From the NCBI GenBank assembly GCA_907163375.1, contig CAJQUW010012931.1:80034-144033 (forward strand): 64,000 nucleotides of DNA, written 5' to 3'. This document shows, in pieces, positions 1 through 11,559 of the stretch. Position numbers and translations under genes: made by a program. How positions within the stretch are numbered: position 1 is the first letter of the stretch; each line of letters opens with the position of its first letter. The notes beneath the pieces are model-generated. The model had not been told where the DNA came from, did no database searches, and saw only the letters and a list, made by a program, of their open reading frames with translations. Source of the DNA: Prostheceraeus crozeri. Taxonomy: Eukaryota > Platyhelminthes > Polycladida > Euryleptidae.

Positions 1-286
1 AATGTGGGTAAAAAATACCTTTCAAAAACTGAACTGGAAAAACTGATTATGACTGGAAGTAAACCAGCGTGTTTCCGGACGATGATTAAGGATCATAAAA
101 CAAAAGATGAAACGGGTTTTCCTCTAAGTCCGATAGCCGCAGTTAACAATACACCCACTGAAAAGCTAGATTGGTACAAGCAATATTTTGACGCAATTGG
201 TTCAGTTTGTAAACAGTAACGTGAAAAACCCTGAAGAAGTCATTTTTGACCTAAAAGATAAAAAACTGAATGTGAGAGATAAGATC
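1..286 (+). pseudogene. Penelope-like element reverse transcriptase, upstream fragment
   Basis: The window opens inside a reverse transcriptase (RT) of the Penelope-like class. The open frame 4-219 carries PACF..MIKDHK followed by P..PIAAVNNTPTEKLDW, the pattern that precedes the catalytic domain in these RTs (usually PARFYGLPKIHK and RPIVS..GSPT). After a frameshift near position 200 the protein continues in another frame as FVNSNVKNPEEVIF and ends at RDKI, where a LINE interrupts it. The remainder resumes at 3376. The gene is non-functional because of the frameshift, the insertion and downstream stops. The family assignment is by motif recognition, with no alignment run. Confidence 0.75.
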
Positions 287-302
287 AGATAAGTGTCAGA
301 GG

Positions 303-634
303 ATGTTCTCTTGTGCAGGCATTGATGGTGACCCTATTGTCAGTGCTACACGTGTGGGAAAGAAAAAAGGCGAGAGGCTGGTCAAGATTGCATGCAAAGA
401 CACTCGTACGAAATATGAAGTCTTGCGAAGTCTTGAAGAAGCGAAGAATTTACGTCGGGAGGAAGAATTCAAAAGGTTTTCTTAAATCCAGACCGAACCT
501 TTATTCAGCAGAGCTTGATGAAAGAACTGCAGACTGAATGCAAGCGGATGCGTGATGCTGGTGAAGATGTGGTTGTGTTCAAAGAGCAAGTTGTGAAGCG
601 TTGTGAAATTTCAAATTTTCGAAATCGATCTTAA
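303..634 (+). pseudogene. LINE-A N-terminal ORF remnant
   Basis: Reads RVGKKKGERLVKIACKD followed by EAKNLRREEEFKR, then after a frameshift near 480 FLNPDRTFIQQSLMKELQ and a run of basic and acidic residues to a stop at 632-634. The order R.G...G.RLVKI, K..VL, then (V/F)LNPD.T..Q is the nucleic-acid-binding segment commonly found just upstream of the endonuclease in CR1/Jockey-type LINEs. No intact start codon is visible. The piece is a decayed N-terminal part whose role would have been RNA binding or chaperoning. Confidence 0.6.
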
Positions 635-674
635 CCCGTAGGGAAAGTCAGCGTCTATACCCATCTCTGTTCCT

Positions 675-3239
675 CTCAAATGTGCAATCCTTGCAGCCAA
701 AACACGATGAACTGTGCGCATTTGCTTCTGCAAACCTGGTGTAATTGCTCTTACTGAGACCTGGCTGTCCGATTGTGTTTCTACTGCTCAAATTTCACTA
801 CCACAATATTCAGAACCAATTCGATATGATCGAGAAGGCAAGCGAGGTGGTGGTGTTTGCGCCTACGTTCGCTCTAATACCAGGATGGAGGAAGTAGACA
901 TTGATGAAGAGCATCCAGACTGCATGGAGTGTATTTGGTTGCATTTGCTGTCAAGCAAGCTTGTGCTTTTACTGGCGTATGTTCCCGCGAATCTCAGGAC
1001 TTCGCAATATGAAAGCATAATTTCCTATATTATTCGAAATGCCGATAACATCTTAGAAAAATGTCATGAGAGCAAACTTGTCATAATGGGTGATTTGAAC
1101 AAGCTACCTTGTAGCTCTTTTAAAGAGGTCCTTGGTTTGAAACAAGTGGTCAAATCTCCAATGCGTGGCCAATCAGTGCTAGACAAGATCTTTCTTGACT
1201 CGGAATTGATATGCTTCTATTCGCCTGCAAAAGTATGCTCGAATATCGGAAATGCTGACCACAAAGGCGTGTTTCTCAAACCCTCTGTTGATGTGTCTAT
1301 TGACTCCATTCAAAGACGGAGAGTTTTAGACTTTCGTCGCAGCCACGTCTAATCATTTAAAGCAAAGTTGAACGCTTTTGACTGGACAAGCTTTTACAGA
1401 TCACACGAGGATACTCAAGAGAAATGCAATACATTCTATGATGTCATAAATAATGCATTGGGTGAAATTCCGGTTTCAGAAGTTGAAATGACTCCACGAG
1501 ATAAACCTTGGGTCACACCTATACTAAAGAACCTGATAAATTTGAAGCACATGGCATATCGCGACCAGAACTTTGAACTGTATCATCATTATAAAGCCAA
1601 GGTCACGGACGAAATAAAAAATGCAAAATTAATTTGGTCGAATAAGATGAAGAAGTCGAAGAAGGGAATTTGGAAGGTTGTAGATAGTGTTCTTCTGAAA
1701 TCCTGCGGAAAGCAAAGCGACCTGAAATCAATCACGGACAACTTCAGCTCATTAGAAGACGCTGCAGCTGCTATTAATACTCACTTTCAGAGCTTCTTTG
1801 GATCCCAGTCAGACTGGACTCAGATTCAAAGTCACATCAACAATGAACATTGTAATTGGGTACCATTAATTGATCAAGGTATTGTGCTTCAAGAGATTCA
1901 AAATTTGAATGTAAACAAATCAGCTGGCAGTGATGATTTACCCCCACGCCTTTTGAGAGAATGTGAACATGAAATTTCTGGCCCTCTTACGCACATCATT
2001 AACCTATCAATACAATCCCAAACAGTGCCGGAGCAGTGGAAGGTGGCAAATGTGGTGCCGGTACCAAAGGTAAAGAATGCAACCGTCGATGACCTGAGAC
2101 CTATATCCCTTCTACCTGTGATGAGCAAAATCCTTGAATCATCAGTTTTGAAATCAGTAAAAACCTCACTCTTGGGGTGTTATGGAAAGGAACAATTTGG
2201 CTTCAGACCAGCTGCATCTACTCTTCATGCTCAAATTTATATCCAGGAATTTGTTACTCGCAGCATGGATTTATTAAACACTTCAGGTGTTATGCTCATT
2301 TCTTTTGACATGAGTAAAGCGTTCGATAGACTTTGTCATGCTTCCCTTATGCACTCTATGATTAAACATGATCTCCCTCCCAATTTTGTATTGTGGCTGT
2401 GTAACTATCTTCAAGACAGAACTCAGCGTGTTTGTTTAAATGGATACGCAAGTAGTCCTCTAATCGATGTATGCTCCGGTGTGCAACAAGGTTCAATATT
2501 AGGGCCTTATCTATTTGCCGCACATGTCGGGTCCTTGCGGGCCTTTTCATCATGCGCCTGTATCGTGAAGTATGCACACAACATTGTTGTGTTGCTTCCT
2601 TTTGTCAAAAAAGACAATTTGAGTGAAATGTTGAGCAGAGAGATGCAGAACATGTCAGGTTGGTGTTCTTCAAACGGCTTGCTGCTAAATCAGTCCAAGA
2701 CCAAAATAATGATTTTCTCTTGCACTGCCCCCAAGCCATTCATCTCATCAGACTTTGTGGTTTGCAGTACATTAAAGATTCTTGGTGTTACTTTTCAAGA
2801 TGACCTCAGATGGGATGAACATGTTGAAAGAATTTGCAAGATGGCTGCACGCAGAGTAAATGCTCTACGTATCTTGAAGAAGATTTTATCAAAAAAAGAT
2901 CTTATAACTGTGTACAAGATGTATATTTTTGGAATCCTAGAGTATAACGCTCCCCTGTTTGTTGGTATGTCAGCCAAAGAAAGCAAAAAGTTGGAAGCTA
3001 TCCGAAAAAGATCGCATGCAATAACTTGTGGCAAAGGCTGTCCTTGTGACTTGTTCGTGCCTCTATCTCAACAAAGAGAGACGAGAGCACTGAATACATT
3101 CAAAACTCTGATGAGTCCAAACAGTGTATTGAACTTTCTTTCGCCAGATCAGATGACTTACTCCAACCATTTGCGACTACCCATGATCAAAACTCGACGA
3201 AGAGCAGCTTCATTTATTCCTTTTTGTACTGTGATGTAG
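675..3239 (+). pseudogene. LINE-A endonuclease-reverse transcriptase (ORF2), nonfunctional
   Basis: Endonuclease signs in order: NVQSL..K.DEL (about 675-720, in a shifted frame), VIALTETWL, GGGVCAYV, VIMGDLN and NADHKGV near 1260. An in-frame TAA at 1350-1352 separates this from the RT, which runs in the same frame to 3239. RT motifs include KSAGSDDLPPRLL, DDLRPISLLPVMSKILE, GFRP..ST, ISFDMSKAFD and GVQQGSILGP. The catalytic YADD box is replaced by YAHN, so both Asp residues are gone. A thumb-like region with ILGVTF and ILEYNAPLF follows. The frameshift, nonsense codon and lost catalytic residues show the copy is dead. Confidence 0.88.
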
Positions 3240-3375
3240 CCTATAACAAGTTTTTAACAAGAATGTGAATTTTATGTGCTTACTTGTATTTTGATCTACA
3301 TGCATATTTTAGTATTACTCTGTTGCCATGAACGATTTTCAATCATTTCGAATAAAGACGCCTTATTATTATTAT

Positions 3376-4631
3376 TAAGATCTTTATTTCGTTGGATGTT
3401 GTAGGTCTATACCTATGGCATACAAGTCGTTACTGAATTTGCTTCGCGTCATTGGGATCAAATACATAATTGTAATTTGACTGTGAAAGATTTGGAAAAA
3501 TGTTTAACGTTCATAACCTATAATTATGAAATAAGCTTCGCTGAGAAAACATACTTGTAAATCCGTGGCTTCCCTATGGGTAGTCATTTTGCACCTCCTT
3601 TTGCCATCATATCCATGGATAAAATCGAAAATGAAGCTTTGAATGTATTGAAAAGTGAATACAATATTGTGCCTAAAGTTTACCTGAGATACATCGATGA
3701 TATCTTAATGGGACTTTTTGAACGTAATGATAGTCTCTTCCAGAGAATTCTGGCTATTTTTAATAATGTAAACGATAACATTAAATTTACCATCGATGTA
3801 CCTGAGGTGGACAAATCTCTAAATGTTTTGGACCTCTCAATATAAGTAGAAAATGAAAATATAAAGTATTCGTGGTATACTAAAGAAGCTCATTCGAGTA
3901 TCACTTTGAACAGAGAAAGTTGGCTTCCGAGACATGTAAAAAGTAACTTCATCATTAATACTGTAAAACAGGTGAATGATAAATGTTCTGACATGGATAA
4001 TAAAAATGAGGCCTTTCAAAAATTGGATAAAAGATTCCAGGAAAATGGTTACAAAAATGTCCACAGCAATCGCGTTGTGAAATGTAAAGACAAGAAAATA
4101 AGTAAATCGACAAAAAAAGATAAAAGTACATACTTGAAATTAGATTATATCAACGATAAATGCACTAAGAAAATCACTAAAATTGTTAATAAGCACAACT
4201 TTCCGATACAAATTATCAATAAACCAGCTAAATATCTCAATTGTCAAAGTCTCGATTGCAAATATAAGAGAAATAAACATGTAAATTGTACTATTTGCGA
4301 ACATATGCCAGATGACTACATGTATGAAGACAAATTTATTGTTTACTCTTTTGTCTGTAGGTTCTGCAACAAGAAATACATTGGTCAAACTTGCAGACAA
4401 TTCCAAGCTAGATATCGCGAACATGAATATAGTCTGAGAATGAATAATGACAATAGTGCCCTGTCTGATCATTCTAAGAATGATCACAATAATTCTTTGA
4501 CAATCAACGATTTTCAGGTAGAGATATTGACACATTGTAAAACGCCTGTTGAGACTAGAATCGCTGAAGCCCAAATGATTGATATTCACCGACCTGATCT
4601 CAACAGAAAGTATGAAATAACCCGTTGGTAG
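3376..4631 (+). pseudogene. Penelope-like element RT plus GIY-YIG endonuclease, downstream fragment
   Basis: Continuation of the PLE that starts at position 1. It begins with RT motif A (FISLDVVGLY) and after a frameshift continues with FASRHWDQIH. An in-frame TAA lies at 3558-3560, then come motif B (GFPMGSHFAPP), motif C (YLRYIDDI) and LNVLDLSI. After a second in-frame stop (3843-3845) the C-terminal half is open from 3846 to 4631. It contains SWY.K..HSS, a basic linker, a Cys-rich stretch and a GIY-YIG nuclease (IVYSFVCRFCNKKYIGQT...F..RYREH). PLEs are defined by this RT-GIY-YIG fusion. At least two stops and one frameshift make the copy inactive. Confidence 0.88.
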
Positions 4632-5070
4632 TGAAGTAGTCCACTCTCATGATTTTAATGGTTAATTTTACAACGCTCAGACGATGCGAGTGGTCTCGCG
4701 AAAGCTCAGCGTTCACCATGCTTTTGTTTTCTGGGCCATCATCTGTTGGCTACAGGGACGGAACAATATAAAAGATAACCAGCAGCTAATAATTTTTTTC
4801 AAGGGAGATTTACCAAACGAGTTGGAACTCATAAAAACATAAAACGTTTATTTATGGCCACCGTAATCACGTTAGAGATCCAAGGTTTTTCACGTGTAGT
4901 TCGTTTCAGATTTTGGTGAAGCTACATCCACTTTCTGTGGTACATAGTCAAAAAGCATATCCTTGGTATTATTATTCAAACTAGAGCCATTAGGAAAATA
5001 GAGCAAAACTCTACTTTTCTCATACTAGAGGAAATAAGGCAAAATTAATTGCTCAAAATTCTGAGTATCA
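4632..5070. other. Probable PLE 3' untranslated region and unassigned DNA
   Basis: No open frame of note. The first part directly follows the GIY-YIG stop codon and is probably the PLE 3' UTR. Nothing else recognisable. Confidence 0.4.
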
Positions 5071-5850
5071 TCATTTCAATTCACAGAGAGAACCGTCACT
5101 GAACACCATTGAGGATATAAATGAATTCTTTACCCAACAACAAAGTCCCCCACCAGATTTACCAGTAGTTCGATCAGCTCGACGAATGATATAGTTGCTC
5201 ATAGCAAGTAATCCGTCGCAAACAGTACCGCCGAGCCATGTCTCGATAACACAAACAATCAGGAGTTTTAGTATAAAGGAACATTGAAATTTCATCCAAT
5301 TTATGAAACACGGATCTCAAATTAAGCAAACACATCGATGGTAGGAAATACTGCTTTGCATGTCAAGCAGATCTGCTAACAATCTTTCCATTTCGAATCA
5401 CGACATTTTTGCCATTTTCTCTCCAGAATCTTAGTGTATCTTTGAACATTTTGTCTTCTTCCAGCTGAGATCTGGTTTAATCGTGAGAAAAAATATATTG
5501 CCTATCCTGGTGTGATTTCTTTCATTGAATGATTTTAGTTTCCATGCGTTATGAAGGCATTGAAGTTTTTCCTCGAATGATCGGAAACGAAATTTTATTG
5601 GTCTGATTTTTATTGTTTCGCTTACCAAGTCGACGTCCAGTGAGTACACTGTCCTTTAAAACAGACGAAGTATCAAGAACAGAATTAGTATTGTCCTCAC
5701 AATTATTATCATCATTTAAAGTGATAGATTCTTCGATTCCAAATATGATCGAATTGCTCTTGACATGAAGTATCTTTCTACAAAGAATACATGCAATGTG
5801 GTCACCATTGATACTCGTGTTGCAAGCACTACAAATTTTATCAAACTATA
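5071..5850 (-). pseudogene. LINE-B 5' fragment: zinc-finger ORF and start of endonuclease
   Basis: Read on the minus strand from about 5850 downwards, the frames give a Cys/His finger (KICSACNTSINGDHIAC, then CRKILH) followed by a segment with RPIKFRFRSFEEK, NAWKLKS and KPDLSWKKTK. This matches the N-terminal ORF architecture of CR1-like LINEs (PHD-like finger, then an R.IKF...EK..L domain). Below 5300 the endonuclease N-terminus appears (ICVIETWLGG, YIIRRADR, SGGGLCCWV). Frames change several times and the RT is missing, so this is a decayed 5' fragment. Orientation is opposite to LINE-A. Confidence 0.65.
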
Positions 5851-6539
5851 TGTAACTGTTCCTCCTTGAACCAACCCATTGTTTGCTGAAATATTGAAGT
5901 TATCGATGAAATGACACAATGCAGAGACAAAAGTAAACCAGCAGTAAACACTATCCATAAAAGTTGAGTGCAAATGAGGTTTGAGATCAAATTGCTCAAA
6001 AATAGTGAGGAATGAGATCAAACTGAAACCTCAACGATGATCAAAGCACACATAGTTACCATAGGATATGAAATTCGAGGAAGTAATATCCGGTGAAATC
6101 AATGAAACATCAATATTCTTCAGGTGACAGAGAGATAAGTCCAGCTCGCACGACGATCTTTTTTCAGAACGTCATTTTTTAAAACCTAAAACATCTGTGG
6201 TGCATGCACTTTGATTTTAAGATATTTTTAATAAGGCTACACGTCCATAAATCCTTGACATGTGTCAAGTGATCTGATCCACATACATCTTCATGATAAA
6301 TCTTAGCAACAATTTGGATACTATAGGGCTTCTGCCTAGACCTAGAAACTTTGAATGAAAATGGAACTAAGGATGATACCAGAAATGAAAATATACTCAT
6401 GTCATTCACTCTTACAGCATGTGGGTGAAAAATGGTGTGGGTCAGTTGGGTCGTGAATGTTTTCGTGAAATGTCGGTGGGTCACATATGCCGTGGGTTGA
6501 TCCATTTCCAACTCTTTATTCTGGACAGATCTGTCACAG

Positions 6540-6780
6540 TGGTCCGCACACCCTCCAGTTGCTAGCTGCCTCGCCAAGAAAGGATTCAACTCAACCGCCT
6601 CCGAACCGGTGTAGGGCGTTTCCGGGTCACCCTGGAAAGATGGGGCATCGTCAGCTCAGCGCAGTGCACCTGCCCCACTGGTCAACAAACCCATGTCACG
6701 TACTGCCTAACTGACCTGAAGCCACGCTGCAGCCTCAGCGATGTGGAGAACCCAAACTGCGGACATATTTGAAAATCTTT
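6540..6780 (+). pseudogene. Retrotransposon C-terminal zinc-knuckle fragment
   Basis: One frame reads RIQLNRLRTGVGRF followed by LERWGIVSSAQCTC, then TGQQTHVTYC. LNRLRTG.GR...L..WG...S..C.CG...QT..H...C is the conserved tail after the RT/RNase H region of many non-LTR elements. The upstream bases continue only for a few codons before frames break. It is a short orphan piece of a third LINE-type element. Confidence 0.6.
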
Positions 6781-6963
6781 TGACTTTCTATTATGGCTTC
6801 TTATATTCTGTTGACCTGAGTCAGAATCAAGCAGGATTCGTCGTATGACGTTATACATTGGATGTGATATCATTCGGGTTCAGGATCCACACCTCTTTCA
6901 ACGTCAACGGGATAGTGAATCACTTCACAATCAAACAAAATTAGCTGTGATTCTTTAAATTTT

Positions 6964-7230
6964 ATTTACAAGCTCGCTTGCAAGGGCTGTGATCGGTTTT
7001 ACATAGGTCAATCAGGTGATACGCTTCGTCATAGAGTTACTGTCCACCGCCGACAAATTCGTGATCAAATATATTCGTTCCTCCCTGTGAGTAACCATAT
7101 TAGAAATTGTGCTAGTAAGATTTCTGTGCAATTTTCTATAACTCCCTTTTATAAAATGTCCATTGGTTCAACTAAATTGGATTGGGAGTATAAAGAAAAA
7201 CATTTATTAAGAAATTTCATCCTCCTATAA
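6964..7230 (+). pseudogene. PLE-2 GIY-YIG endonuclease fragment
   Basis: An 88-codon open stretch ending in TAA encodes IYKLACKGCDRFYIGQS, then LRHRV..HRRQIRD, PVSNHIRNC and a C-terminal helix-rich part. This is the GIY-YIG core (Y.L.C..C...YIGQ....L..R...H) of a second, different Penelope-like element. There is no RT upstream, so it is a 3' remnant. The sequence to about 7500 (GTTGGCAGAAACATGTCGGC, then a T-rich stretch) resembles the 3' ends of PLEs. Confidence 0.7.
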
Positions 7231-7499
7231 ATGCTTCAAACTGTTAACGTTCAGATTTCATTAATTGAAATCTATGCATGCATGATTTCCATATTTTTAT
7301 TAGTTTGAATTTTCGTATTCAATGCATTTCATTTCGCCTTGAGGAGCCAACACAGTTGGCAGAAACATGTCGGCGACTCACTGAAGATCTCTGGTTTTTT
7401 TCTTTTTTCATATATTTTTTTGTGAAGGAGCCGAGCAAGCGGGCGACTACCGGCATTTGATCGATAAACTTAGGTAAATAAGCATGCATTTTTCCAGTC

Positions 7500-8420
7500 T
7501 TCAATAGTCTGACAATTCTGAAAGTCTGACTTCTGACAAATTACTTGCGTTTCTTTGTATTTTGAAGACAGTGATATACAAGTTGATTTGTCTTAAAACT
7601 TCTGCATTTTAGTATTCTAATAGCAAAGCATCTGAATCTAACTTGGAAAAAATAAATATTGGTCACAAGCCTGTCATTGCCTGTTGCTTGTGGCCTCCTG
7701 TCTACTATGGATTGCAATTATCGAGACATTCGGCCCGATTCTGGGATTATCGATTGAAAAAGAGTTCCAAAAATTGTATGCAGGATTTTTATTGATACAA
7801 AATGCAAGTCACTGTCAGATAATGTGTACCCGCACTATGAGCAGTTGAACTAAACAACAATCCGACATCCGACAATCCGAACATTTGGAGCTTCATTTTC
7901 TATTCGGATTGGATCAAACTGTTGAAAGTTTTAAACGCAAAGCGATGATCGCTTCCATTGGATTATCCACTTTGGCGATTTCGGCTCCATCCATGTGTTG
8001 CGCAATGAATGTCTTTTGATGTCAGTTTAATATACATTACATGTATGCTTGAACCCACATTTACTTCCTGCTTCACAAGGCGAGGCGTATGACTATTATT
8101 GTAAACGTATGACGAAAAATTAGATGTTGATTTAGATGACGAGGAATGTACATGTATTGTATACAACCATTTTGTATGAGCTTCGTTGTCGGTTTTTGTT
8201 TGCTGAGTTTTACATTGTATTTTATTGTTGCATGTGTTTTTATTTTTGTATTGAGTGCTTTATCACTTTTTTGCTACATGAATTTTTGTTATTGAGTGTT
8301 TTGTTATTCGGCTGGAGTTATTATAGGGAACAACGAAACAGCTGCTCTTATATCCCTGAGTTTTACCGGCCTCTCTCGAAAATTCATTAAGCAAACGACT
8401 ACGGTACCTAAGTTAACTTA
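7500..8420. other. Noncoding stretch downstream of the glycosyltransferase exon
   Basis: AT-rich DNA without convincing coding potential. By orientation it should be intron of the minus-strand glycosyltransferase gene, whose donor site is at 8421-8416. No matching downstream exon could be found here. Confidence 0.4.
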
Positions 8421-8421
8421 C

Positions 8422-9081
8422 CTCCAACCAATATGAATTTCCCGGGCGTGAGTACATGAATGAATTTTGTATATGACCAATATCACTGTTGTCGACCCAA
8501 TGTCCATCCATTGCACCTAGAACTATGCTGGCATTTAACAGATGTTCAAAAGGTCTTACACATTCGGTATCAAGATCTGCGTAAATTCCACCATAGTGCA
8601 GCATATAAAAGTATCTTACAGCATCCACTCGCATTATGTTTTGAGGAAATGATTCATAGCGCTTTACGAACCATGGATAATATTTCTTGATGAAATTGAG
8701 GTTGTCGTGATCCGTCCATAATTTGTAAGTCCATTTTGGGTAGCACCTTTTCCAGCTGTCAGCCCACCTCTTCATTCTTTGGGAGGGCAAAGTCGATGTC
8801 TTCCATGACTGATGAATGATTGTCGTAATTCCACTTTTTGTTGCATTTCGTGGTATAAAAAAGTCATCGATGAAAACACTACTTGGCACTTTTACAGGAG
8901 GCATAGTTGGATGAGTAGTTTCAGTGTGCGAAATTATAACCTCAGCAGCAAAGCTCGTAGGTTTCGATCGCACTAAAAGTAATGAATTTCGAAAAGTAAA
9001 TAAAGATGCCACCACGAATGTTATACAAAAAATGCAAAATATAAAAGGCAACTTTCTTCCTTGAGCTCGCGCTGTATCCAT
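8422..9081 (-). CDS. Type II membrane glycosyltransferase with DXD motif, first coding exon
   Basis: A 220-codon exon, probably of a host gene. Start chosen at the ATG 9081-9079, after which come a short basic cytoplasmic segment, a hydrophobic anchor (residues about 11-31) and a luminal stem. The catalytic region has TTIIHQSWKT, PKWTYKLWTD, MRVDAVRYFYMLHYGGIYAD and then LDTECVRP, the signature of the Gly_transf_sug (DXD sugar-binding) domain of the OCH1/GT32 type. The D-L-D triad would bind nucleotide sugar and metal in the Golgi. The exon ends in GAG followed by GTAAGT, a phase-0 donor. The C-terminal third must lie on further exons not found in this window. Alternatively it is a broken gene copy. 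The exact substrate cannot be told. Confidence 0.82.
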
Positions 9082-9109
9082 GAGAAATGCTATCTGCTGC
9101 AAAATCTAT

Positions 9110-10700
9110 GAAGTTATGCTGAGACAGAAGGCAGTTGGTCACACCAGTGTGATGCATTGATTACATAAGTTTGTGATCCGAATTCGTGAATAACGAATGA
9201 TGAAGTAACGCAACTTTGCAATCATTGGAGGATGATTTGTGTTGCAACAAAATCGTATTGTAAGAGTTGTCAGCAGGCAGTAGCCACTCACTGCTAGCGT
9301 GTGTTGCCCTAAAAATAGATCGCTCTCTTCTCTCAATATTTTCTCATTCAACTTCTCGTGATTGTGACCTATCGCAGCGATATAGATTTTCTACCTGAAT
9401 GAGATAAAAATAAATGTAGCTCGGGGAAATTGTCCTGTATTATTTGAAGCATTGATAACTGTGTTGCCGGACATCGTTCCCATTTCAAATTAATATTTAA
9501 ACCATGATAATGTCGCTTTCCGGGTTGTATTTTATGCTTTTTTACATCTTCTTTTTAAATGAAAATCATCATCCTCTAGGAATCTCAGTTAACTACATAA
9601 AATAAACTAAGATTAAGCCTACTGTACAAAATATAACTGCAATGAATAGATTTGTAATGAACTTTGAAGAAAAGAAAAGATAATACATGCGAAACTACAG
9701 TATAGGTACTGAACTTGCTAGAATCGACCTACAACGTATCACCTGGAACTACTCCATGAAGAAAATGAAATAGGGAACTAGATTTGTTATAAATGGACAA
9801 GTTGGTGACCAACTGTTCATGAAATTTAATATACCTCTCAAGAGGACCGGTCTGTGTCCCATCATATCTAGCCTCAATTCGCAAACAACTATGCCAAGCG
9901 TAATCTGTACACTACGGAAGATGCTATCAATCACCTATTTCACTGCAGATGGAAAAGGAGATAATCATTCACGTTGTTACCTAACTTAATATATATAAAA
10001 TAAGCTGACCAAGCAATTATCAAAGTGTAGATCGCACTTGTAATTTAAAAAAAAGAAAAGGAAGGGTAATACATTCTGACAGATAAACTTCTGAAAATGA
10101 TTAGCGAAGTATGACTACTATGCAACATTGAAAGTGTAACAAAAGAAAAAAATAACAATAATAAGGAAAAAATTAAATGAATGAATAAAAAATAAAAAAG
10201 GAAATAAACAGCACAAATGAAAATCATTAAGCATAAATCAAAATCAAAAATAAATAAAATAAATAGTCACAAGAAACTATTGAAAATAAATGAGTAGACT
10301 GCAAAAAATGAGTGCAAGCGAATAATGTAATACATGCTGAAAATAAAAGGAAATTAGTCCTTAAAAGGACTGGTTTTGAGTTCCCTGTACCAGCTAGGAA
10401 GTCATCAGCAGGAACTCAGGTAGGATTCGTGTTTCGGCCCCAATTCCTGAACACTGAATCCCACCTGAGCGGGGCCCTGCACAGTAAAACAGTACAACTT
10501 CCACAAAGTCAAAAGTCGGGATAGTCAAAATCGATGTAAGTCAAAATCGGAAAAAAAAGAAAATCTGATTATTCGGTTAGCAGAAAACTGAACTTAGAAA
10601 ATTATCTCGCTGAATACAACCCAAATTTCAAAAACCTGTGTAAAATTCTTTGTGCCTATGTAAACATCTTTCTATATTATTGATTAAAGAATCTTGATTA
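9110..10700. other. AT-rich noncoding DNA
   Basis: Only short, unsupported open frames. A strongly A-rich plus strand around 10040-10310 has low-complexity AAATAAA-type repeats. Upstream flank of the glycosyltransferase exon. Confidence 0.5.
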
Positions 10701-10717
10701 TAGTCTCTAGCTACTAA

Positions 10718-11547
10718 TTATCTAAAGGTCGAAGAAGCTTTTATCACGAAATCATCAAGGGATGAACAAATTCGACCATGTCTTATAAGTTGTTCGTTAA
10801 ATACCTCGCTACCCATTTTGTACGGGATTGTATTTTCTGGGAATGTTAGGAGTGTAACAGCAAAGTTAAAATCTATATACTTTATGATACACAGACGTTC
10901 GCAAACCATAATTATTCATTAGTCATGCTCAATTTAACATCTAGGTATTCAACCTCTTTTCTATTACTACCGCTTCTGCTCGCTTCCAAGCTACCAGGGT
11001 AAATATGCTTTATAATCTGATTAAAATGTTTATAATTTATTATACAAATGTCGTCGATGCATCTAGAAGTATTAGATGACAGTTTAGCCAGTCCCATCTT
11101 CCTATTTTTCAGTAAATTTTGCATATAAACAAATTCGCGATGTTGTAAAAACAGATCAGCTAAGAGAGGACTGCAATTCCCACCCATAGGAATGCCACTA
11201 GTCTGATGGAAAACTTGACTTCGATACGTTATAAAAAACATTTTTAAATATAAACTTAACTGCGGATTTGAATTTGTCCTTCGTAAAGGTTGTATAGCCG
11301 TTATATTTGGATCGTGATATGAAACTTTTATCATACCCAACGCATAAATATTTTTTATGTTATGATTGTCAAAAATCAAGTCAAGTAATTTAAAAATATG
11401 TTCTTTAGCTTCACGCTGGTCCAGGTTAGTATAAAGCGTAGAGAAACTAAACACTTGTGCACTTTTAACATTCAGACTTTGGACTTTATTATATATATTC
11501 TTGCGATTTCGGGATTTATTTTTTCGTGAATTTCTATATGATGTCAA
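10718..11547 (-). pseudogene. PLE-3 reverse transcriptase fragment
   Basis: Minus-strand frames encode FSTLYTNLDQREA (motif A region), HQTSGIPMGGNCSPLLADL (motif B), RCIDDICIIN (motif C) and EVEYLDVKLSM, then in another frame TFPENTIPY, NEQLIRHGRICSS and DDFVIKAS. That order (IPMG.NC.PLLADLFL, R.IDD, IYP..L, LD..LS, then P....Y...LIR..R.C....DF) is typical of Penelope-like RTs. The frame changes near 10910 and no GIY-YIG domain follows, so it is a third, degraded PLE copy in opposite orientation. Confidence 0.75.
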
Positions 11548-11559
11548 CTATCTACATAC

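Larger units (their letters stand above)
287..3375 (+). mobile_element. LINE-A: Jockey/CR1-type non-LTR retrotransposon nested in the PLE
   Basis: A 3.1-kb non-LTR retrotransposon lies between two copies of the 7-bp sequence TAAGATC (280-286 and 3376-3382), its likely target-site duplication. It contains a remnant of an upstream ORF, an APE-type endonuclease, an RT and a 3' UTR ending in ATAAAGACGCC followed by a short TTA repeat, as is usual for CR1/Jockey-superfamily LINEs. The 5' end looks truncated, since it begins within coding sequence. Removing it restores the PLE frame on both sides (RDKI followed by FISLDVV), which proves the order of events: PLE first, LINE later. Confidence 0.85.

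Noticed and set aside
6179..6873. Minus-strand ORFs of 136 and 63 aa
   Set aside because: They lie opposite the recognised plus-strand retroelement fragment and have no family signature.
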